Source of the DNA: CAZQHK01 sp964593455
GTDB lineage: Bacteria > Muiribacteriota > CAYSPT01
Assembly: GCA_964593455.1 (NCBI GenBank)
Contig: CAZQHK010000036.1
Span: forward strand, 1 to 43,715
Reading direction: 5' to 3'
Length of the DNA: 43,715 bases
Below are positions 40,864-43,715 of the stretch, piece by piece (positions within the stretch are counted from its first letter, which is position 1; each line of letters begins with the position of its first letter). The position numbers and the translations under genes were made by a program. The notes under the pieces were generated by a model. It searched no databases. It was not told where the DNA came from and saw only the letters and a program-made list of their open reading frames with translations.

Positions 40864-41433
40864 TCAATAGCTGGCTCGATAGGTGACCAGTTCGACCAGT
40901 GGACGATCCTCGCCTCTACGGAACACCTTCACGTTGATCTGCTTGAGGCGGGATGGGTAATTGACGGTATCTCCACCTTCGTCAACCTCCGTCACCCGTC
41001 TGAATCTTTCGTATCCGGAAGAATAGGGAAGATAATCCCGTCTGAACAGTTCTCGAAATCTCTTGGTGAACCGATTGTAGATATCGGGGTACAGTTCGGC
41101 AAATTTCAGGGTCATTACATCAGAGAAGTTCTTTCTGAATAACACAGGATTTTCATCCATGGCTATAAATTCCTCCACAAAGGTATCCTCGAAAACAGAA
41201 CTGTAGATAAGAAAATCACCCTGGATATTCTCGAATGGAAGAAATCGAAGTTGCTCGAGCTTTTCTCTAGCCAACATAGAGGCCATAAGATCATCTTTAG
41301 CTTTTCTGGTTCCCATCCGTCCCTGTTGGAACAAACGGAATATGGGAAAAATCACTACCCCCAGGACTGTCAACGCTATTAGAATTTCCACCAACGTGAC
41401 TCCCGGTTGATTTCTCCTCTTTACAAAAATCAT
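40864..41433 (-). CDS. Prepilin-type minor pilin (PilV/GspI-like)
   Basis: A 189-residue pseudopilin. The leader VKRRNQPG is followed by VTLVEILIALTVLGVVIFPIF. The mature helix continues into a charged body (AKDDLMASMLAREKLEQLRFLPFENI) like PilV/GspI. The ATG overlaps the prepilin peptidase stop as ATGA, so the peptidase and this probable substrate are translationally coupled. The third part is basic with several FRR and RFT segments. Whether it builds a pilus or a type II-like pseudopilus is not decided. Confidence 0.82.
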   Translation of the reverse strand: MIFVKRRNQPGVTLVEILIALTVLGVVIFPIFRLFQQGRMGTRKAKDDLMASMLAREKLEQLRFLPFENIQGDFLIYSSVFEDTFVEEFIAMDENPVLFRKNFSDVMTLKFAELYPDIYNRFTKRFRELFRRDYLPYSSGYERFRRVTEVDEGGDTVNYPSRLKQINVKVFRRGEDRPLVELVTYRASY

Positions 41434-42308
41434 ATGGGTAACGTGCCCCCCACCGCGTTTAGATACCAGACGGCTATCCGCTCAATCGGGTAGAAAAAAG
41501 CTACACCGGATCCCAGAGCCAGAAACGGTCCAAACGGAATATAATCCCGCCGTTTCTTCACCCTGATAATCATCATGAATCCTCCTATCAACGCTCCGAG
41601 AAAGAAGGATGCCAGCAAAGCCCGCAAAACGCCTTTCCAACCGATAAACGCTCCGATCAAAGCCGCCAGTTTGACATCCCCGCCCCCCATGCCAACTTGC
41701 CCGTACATCATTTCGCTGACCACGGCGACCACCCAGAGAACAGCCCCTCCGACCAGAGCTCCAAGCAAGGAATCCCAAAAGGTAAACCCGGTAAGAGAGG
41801 GGGAATCTACCCATCCCGCCAGTCTTGATACGTGGATCATACCATGAATTAACAAACCTGTTACAACACCCGGTAAGGTAATGAGATCCGGGATTATCTG
41901 AAACCTGATATCAATAAAAGTTATCACGATGAGTGTCGATATCAGGATGATTCCAACCAACTTAGGTACGAAGCCAGACGGTCCCCACAAGAAGACGGCA
42001 AAAAAGGAAAGAGCTGTAATAAGCTCAACCAGCGGATAGACCGGAGAAATTCTAATAGCGCAATAACTGCATCGCCCGCCCTGAGCCAGGTAGCTAAGTA
42101 CCGGAAGAAGGTTGCGAATCTTGAGTGTTACCCGGCAGTTAGGGCAATGGGACCGGGGAAAGACGATGGATTCCGCCCGTGGAACTCTCCATATACAGAC
42201 ATTGAGGAAACTTCCCACCATCAGCCCGAGAATAATCATTATCACGCCTTTTACCAGGAGTGCGGCCGATAATCCCATGATACTGTATAATTCCAGATAG
42301 TTGAACAT
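41430..42308 (-). CDS. pilD: Prepilin peptidase / N-methyltransferase
   Basis: A 292-residue inner-membrane aspartyl protease that cuts prepilin leaders and methylates the new N-terminus. The N-terminal methylase part has GSFLNVCIWRVPR and two zinc-type CxxC pairs (CPNC 55-58, CSYC 80-83). Catalytic aspartates are Asp133 in FIDIRFQIIPD and Asp211 in GMGGGDVKL. About eight membrane segments are visible. The usual length is about 290. It is first in an operon with two pseudopilin genes, and would also process those encoded at 6389-9211. Confidence 0.93.
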   Translation of the reverse strand: MFNYLELYSIMGLSAALLVKGVIMIILGLMVGSFLNVCIWRVPRAESIVFPRSHCPNCRVTLKIRNLLPVLSYLAQGGRCSYCAIRISPVYPLVELITALSFFAVFLWGPSGFVPKLVGIILISTLIVITFIDIRFQIIPDLITLPGVVTGLLIHGMIHVSRLAGWVDSPSLTGFTFWDSLLGALVGGAVLWVVAVVSEMMYGQVGMGGGDVKLAALIGAFIGWKGVLRALLASFFLGALIGGFMMIIRVKKRRDYIPFGPFLALGSGVAFFYPIERIAVWYLNAVGGTLPI

Positions 42309-42405
42309 AGAGCCTTTACCGGTATGTTTTCATGGCGGTTGAGCGGTGGTCAGCCGTCCGGATCAATCACCACAGGCAACGCCGCGAAAGGTCAGCGTTA
42401 ACTAG

Positions 42406-42435
42406 ATTATACAGCTGGTCAGACAGTAACGGCAA
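42406..42435 (-). promoter_or_regulatory. Sigma70-type promoter of the prepilin-peptidase operon
   Basis: Minus-strand TTGCCG (42435-42430), an 18 bp spacer and a perfect TATAAT (42411-42406), with a start near 42399, about 90 nt before the ATG. Confidence 0.55.
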
Positions 42436-42450
42436 GTAAGCTGCTTACTT
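42434..42450. promoter_or_regulatory. Palindrome between divergent promoters
   Basis: AAGTAAG-CTG-CTTACTT is a perfect 7 bp inverted repeat. It overlaps the -35 box of the prepilin-peptidase promoter and lies 17 bp upstream of the -35 box of the glycosyltransferase promoter, as a shared operator would. Confidence 0.4.
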
Positions 42451-42466
42451 TTGCCTGCCGGCCAGG

Positions 42467-42495
42467 TTGACACCGGATTCAAAGCAAAGTACACT
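42467..42495 (+). promoter_or_regulatory. Sigma70-type promoter of the GT4 gene (leaderless)
   Basis: TTGACA (42467-42472), a 17 bp spacer and TACACT (42490-42495). The expected transcription start (42502-42503) is one or two bases before the ATG at 42504, and no ribosome-binding site lies between. Confidence 0.65.
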
Positions 42496-42503
42496 CATAC
42501 CTC

Positions 42504-43607
42504 ATGAGTAAACCCCTGGAACTCCTTATTGTCAGCACTAACCGGTGGGATTATGGGGGAGCGGAAAAGGTCCTCTATCTTTTAACAACTGAACGAAATC
42601 CAGCGGTCTATAATCCCACCTTGGTCATTTCCCAAGAAGATCATTTCGCCTCCATGCTCGAAAAGGCTGACCTGCCATATCATGTAAAAGATTTTTCCAG
42701 CTATCCACGAGCCTTATTCCAAATGAAAGCTTTTTTCAAAGAAAACGCCGGGCGGTTTCAAGCAGTGCTCTGTAACTCCTCAATGGCAGCCAGGGTAGTA
42801 GGGTTTTTGAAGCCCTGGCATCGTCTCCCGGTGATCTTTTACGCTCATGGCCGGCGAGGGTGGGCAAGCCAGGCCTTGCTTCAGCGCCTATCAGACCGGG
42901 TCATTGCCGTTTCGCGCTTTATTGCTTCGACCTTTCCGCAACCCGACCACCCCGGCCTCACCGTACTACACAACGGTATTCCGCTGCCCGCTTCCTCGAC
43001 GAACGTGGAGAAAAAGGAGATCAAAGCCCTTAGCCGGACATTCGGTTTGAATCACGGGCCCGTTATCGGTAGTGTCGGGAGACTTTCCCGGGTAAAAGGA
43101 TATCACGACTTACTGGCCGCCTTTCCACCAATTATCGCTCGACATCCGCAAACCCGGCTGCTTCTCGTGGGTGAGGGCGGAGAACGTGAGAATCTGGAAC
43201 AACTGACGAAACAGCTTGAAATCAGTGAAAACGTCGTCTTCACGGGATTTCAATCCCACGTTGCTCCTTTCTTCGAGTTGATGGACGTATTTGTTCTCCC
43301 CTCCACCTGGCAGGAACCGTTCGGCCTGGTCGTGATCGAAGCCATGGCCGCCAGACTGCCCGTTGTGGCTACCCGTCTGGGAGGAGTACCCGAGATAGTG
43401 CTTCACGAAGCCAACGGCCTGCTGGTCGATAAGAACCAGCCGGACGATATTGCCCGGGCCGTCAACCGACTTCTCGATTCTCCTGAAACTGCCAGCGCCA
43501 TGGGGGAACTTGGACGGACCAGGGCCGAGAATCTATTCAACCACAAATTGATGGTCAGGAAGTTCGAGGAACTGATTCAGACTGCTGTTCATGAGCGATC
43601 TAATTAG
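42504..43607 (+). CDS. Glycosyltransferase family 4
   Basis: A 367-residue GT-B glycosyltransferase. The acceptor half has NRWDYGGAEKVLYLL at the N-terminus and ARVVGFLK and YAHGRRGWAS further in. The donor half has IGSVGRLSRVKGYHDLLAAF, LLLVGEGGERENLEQL, and the nucleotide-sugar motif STWQEPFGLVVIEAMAARLPVVATRLGGVPEI with the EPFGLVVIE glutamates. It would add a sugar to a lipid or glycan at the cytoplasmic face. The promoter places the transcript start almost at the ATG. It stands alone at the window edge, divergent from the prepilin-peptidase operon. Confidence 0.88.
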   Translation: MSKPLELLIVSTNRWDYGGAEKVLYLLTTERNPAVYNPTLVISQEDHFASMLEKADLPYHVKDFSSYPRALFQMKAFFKENAGRFQAVLCNSSMAARVVGFLKPWHRLPVIFYAHGRRGWASQALLQRLSDRVIAVSRFIASTFPQPDHPGLTVLHNGIPLPASSTNVEKKEIKALSRTFGLNHGPVIGSVGRLSRVKGYHDLLAAFPPIIARHPQTRLLLVGEGGERENLEQLTKQLEISENVVFTGFQSHVAPFFELMDVFVLPSTWQEPFGLVVIEAMAARLPVVATRLGGVPEIVLHEANGLLVDKNQPDDIARAVNRLLDSPETASAMGELGRTRAENLFNHKLMVRKFEELIQTAVHERSN

Positions 43608-43671
43608 AGAGAACAAAGTTACACTAGGAGACTGAAAACTTCGGGCCACAACAAACTCCACACCTCCATCC

Positions 43672-43689
43672 TGCGCTGACGCGCTCTGA
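43672..43689 (-). repeat. Dispersed 18-nt repeat, copy 2
   Basis: On the minus strand TCAGAGCGCGTCAGCGCA, identical to 11028-11045, with imperfect similarity continuing downstream. The surrounding tail 43608-43715 has only a short open frame running off the window edge, which I do not accept as a gene. Confidence 0.55.
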
Positions 43690-43715
43690 ACTGTCATAGA
43701 ACACCTTGAAGGCAA

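Noticed and set aside
43533..43715. Minus-strand open frame running off the window end
   Set aside because: It overlaps the end of the GT4 gene, crosses the dispersed repeat and has no recognisable content.
1..43715. CRISPR arrays, tRNA and rRNA genes, phage modules
   Set aside because: I saw no regularly spaced direct repeats, no cloverleaf-like sequences and no phage structural or integrase genes.

Overview
The window reads as chromosomal DNA of a diderm (Gram-negative-type) bacterium that I cannot place at species level. It has a heptosyltransferase-like GT9 enzyme, an O-antigen-ligase-like protein, a UPF0164/PorV-like outer-membrane barrel, a lipoprotein and type IV pilin machinery. RNase Y, an EF-G2 paralogue, a chorismate mutase-DAHP synthase fusion and a FlgD-type C-terminal Ig domain suggest an uncultured lineage near the FCB group; this is inference from gene content. 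Promoters are strikingly canonical (TTGACA-N17/18-TATAAT-like), and several decide start codons because the longest reading frame runs back through a -35 box or a Shine-Dalgarno sequence.

Layout. 1-400: non-coding, with a hairpin repeat and a small inverted-repeat element. 401-6310 (-): five-gene surface-glycan cassette (GT9, AP-superfamily phosphodiesterase, SpsF-like cytidylyltransferase, ATP-grasp ligase, DUF362), the first four overlapping. 6389-9211 (-): three minor-pilin-like genes with a strong promoter. 9473-10711 (-): IS4-superfamily transposase. 10712-11177: structured non-coding DNA and a promoter. 11178-20880: secreted M48 protease with two C-terminal jelly-roll-like domains, a propeller/TPR protein, two TPR proteins, an Ig/FlgD-like secreted protein and a PorV-like barrel ending in a GspG-like domain. 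20910-24763 (-): EF-G2 followed by an O-antigen-ligase-like TPR protein. 24925-29186: aroF-type fusion, YbjQ protein, nucleoside phosphorylase and a LeuC/LeuD pair. 29164-31642 (-): ABC-2 type transporter. 31734-33425 (-): secreted subtilase. 33648-34731: PSD-like protein and a small membrane protein. 34907-36472: RNase Y. 36550-37639 (-): Nudix and TPR proteins. 37640-38253: long repeat-bearing intergenic region. 38254-39510: DUF1232 protein and TPR lipoprotein. 39532-42308 (-): small unknown gene, then (upstream in transcription) two pseudopilins and the prepilin peptidase. 42504-43607: GT4 glycosyltransferase.

How it fits together. Envelope biology dominates: glycan building and polymerisation, pilus or type II-like pseudopilins and their peptidase in two separate loci, secreted proteases, and six TPR-containing proteins. 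Housekeeping genes (aroF, leuCD, rny, fusA-like) are interspersed. I saw no rRNA, tRNA or CRISPR array. The most unusual material is non-coding: two inverted-repeat elements whose outer ends supply the stop codon of the adjacent gene, and two further families of dispersed intergenic repeat, one of them with covarying hairpins.
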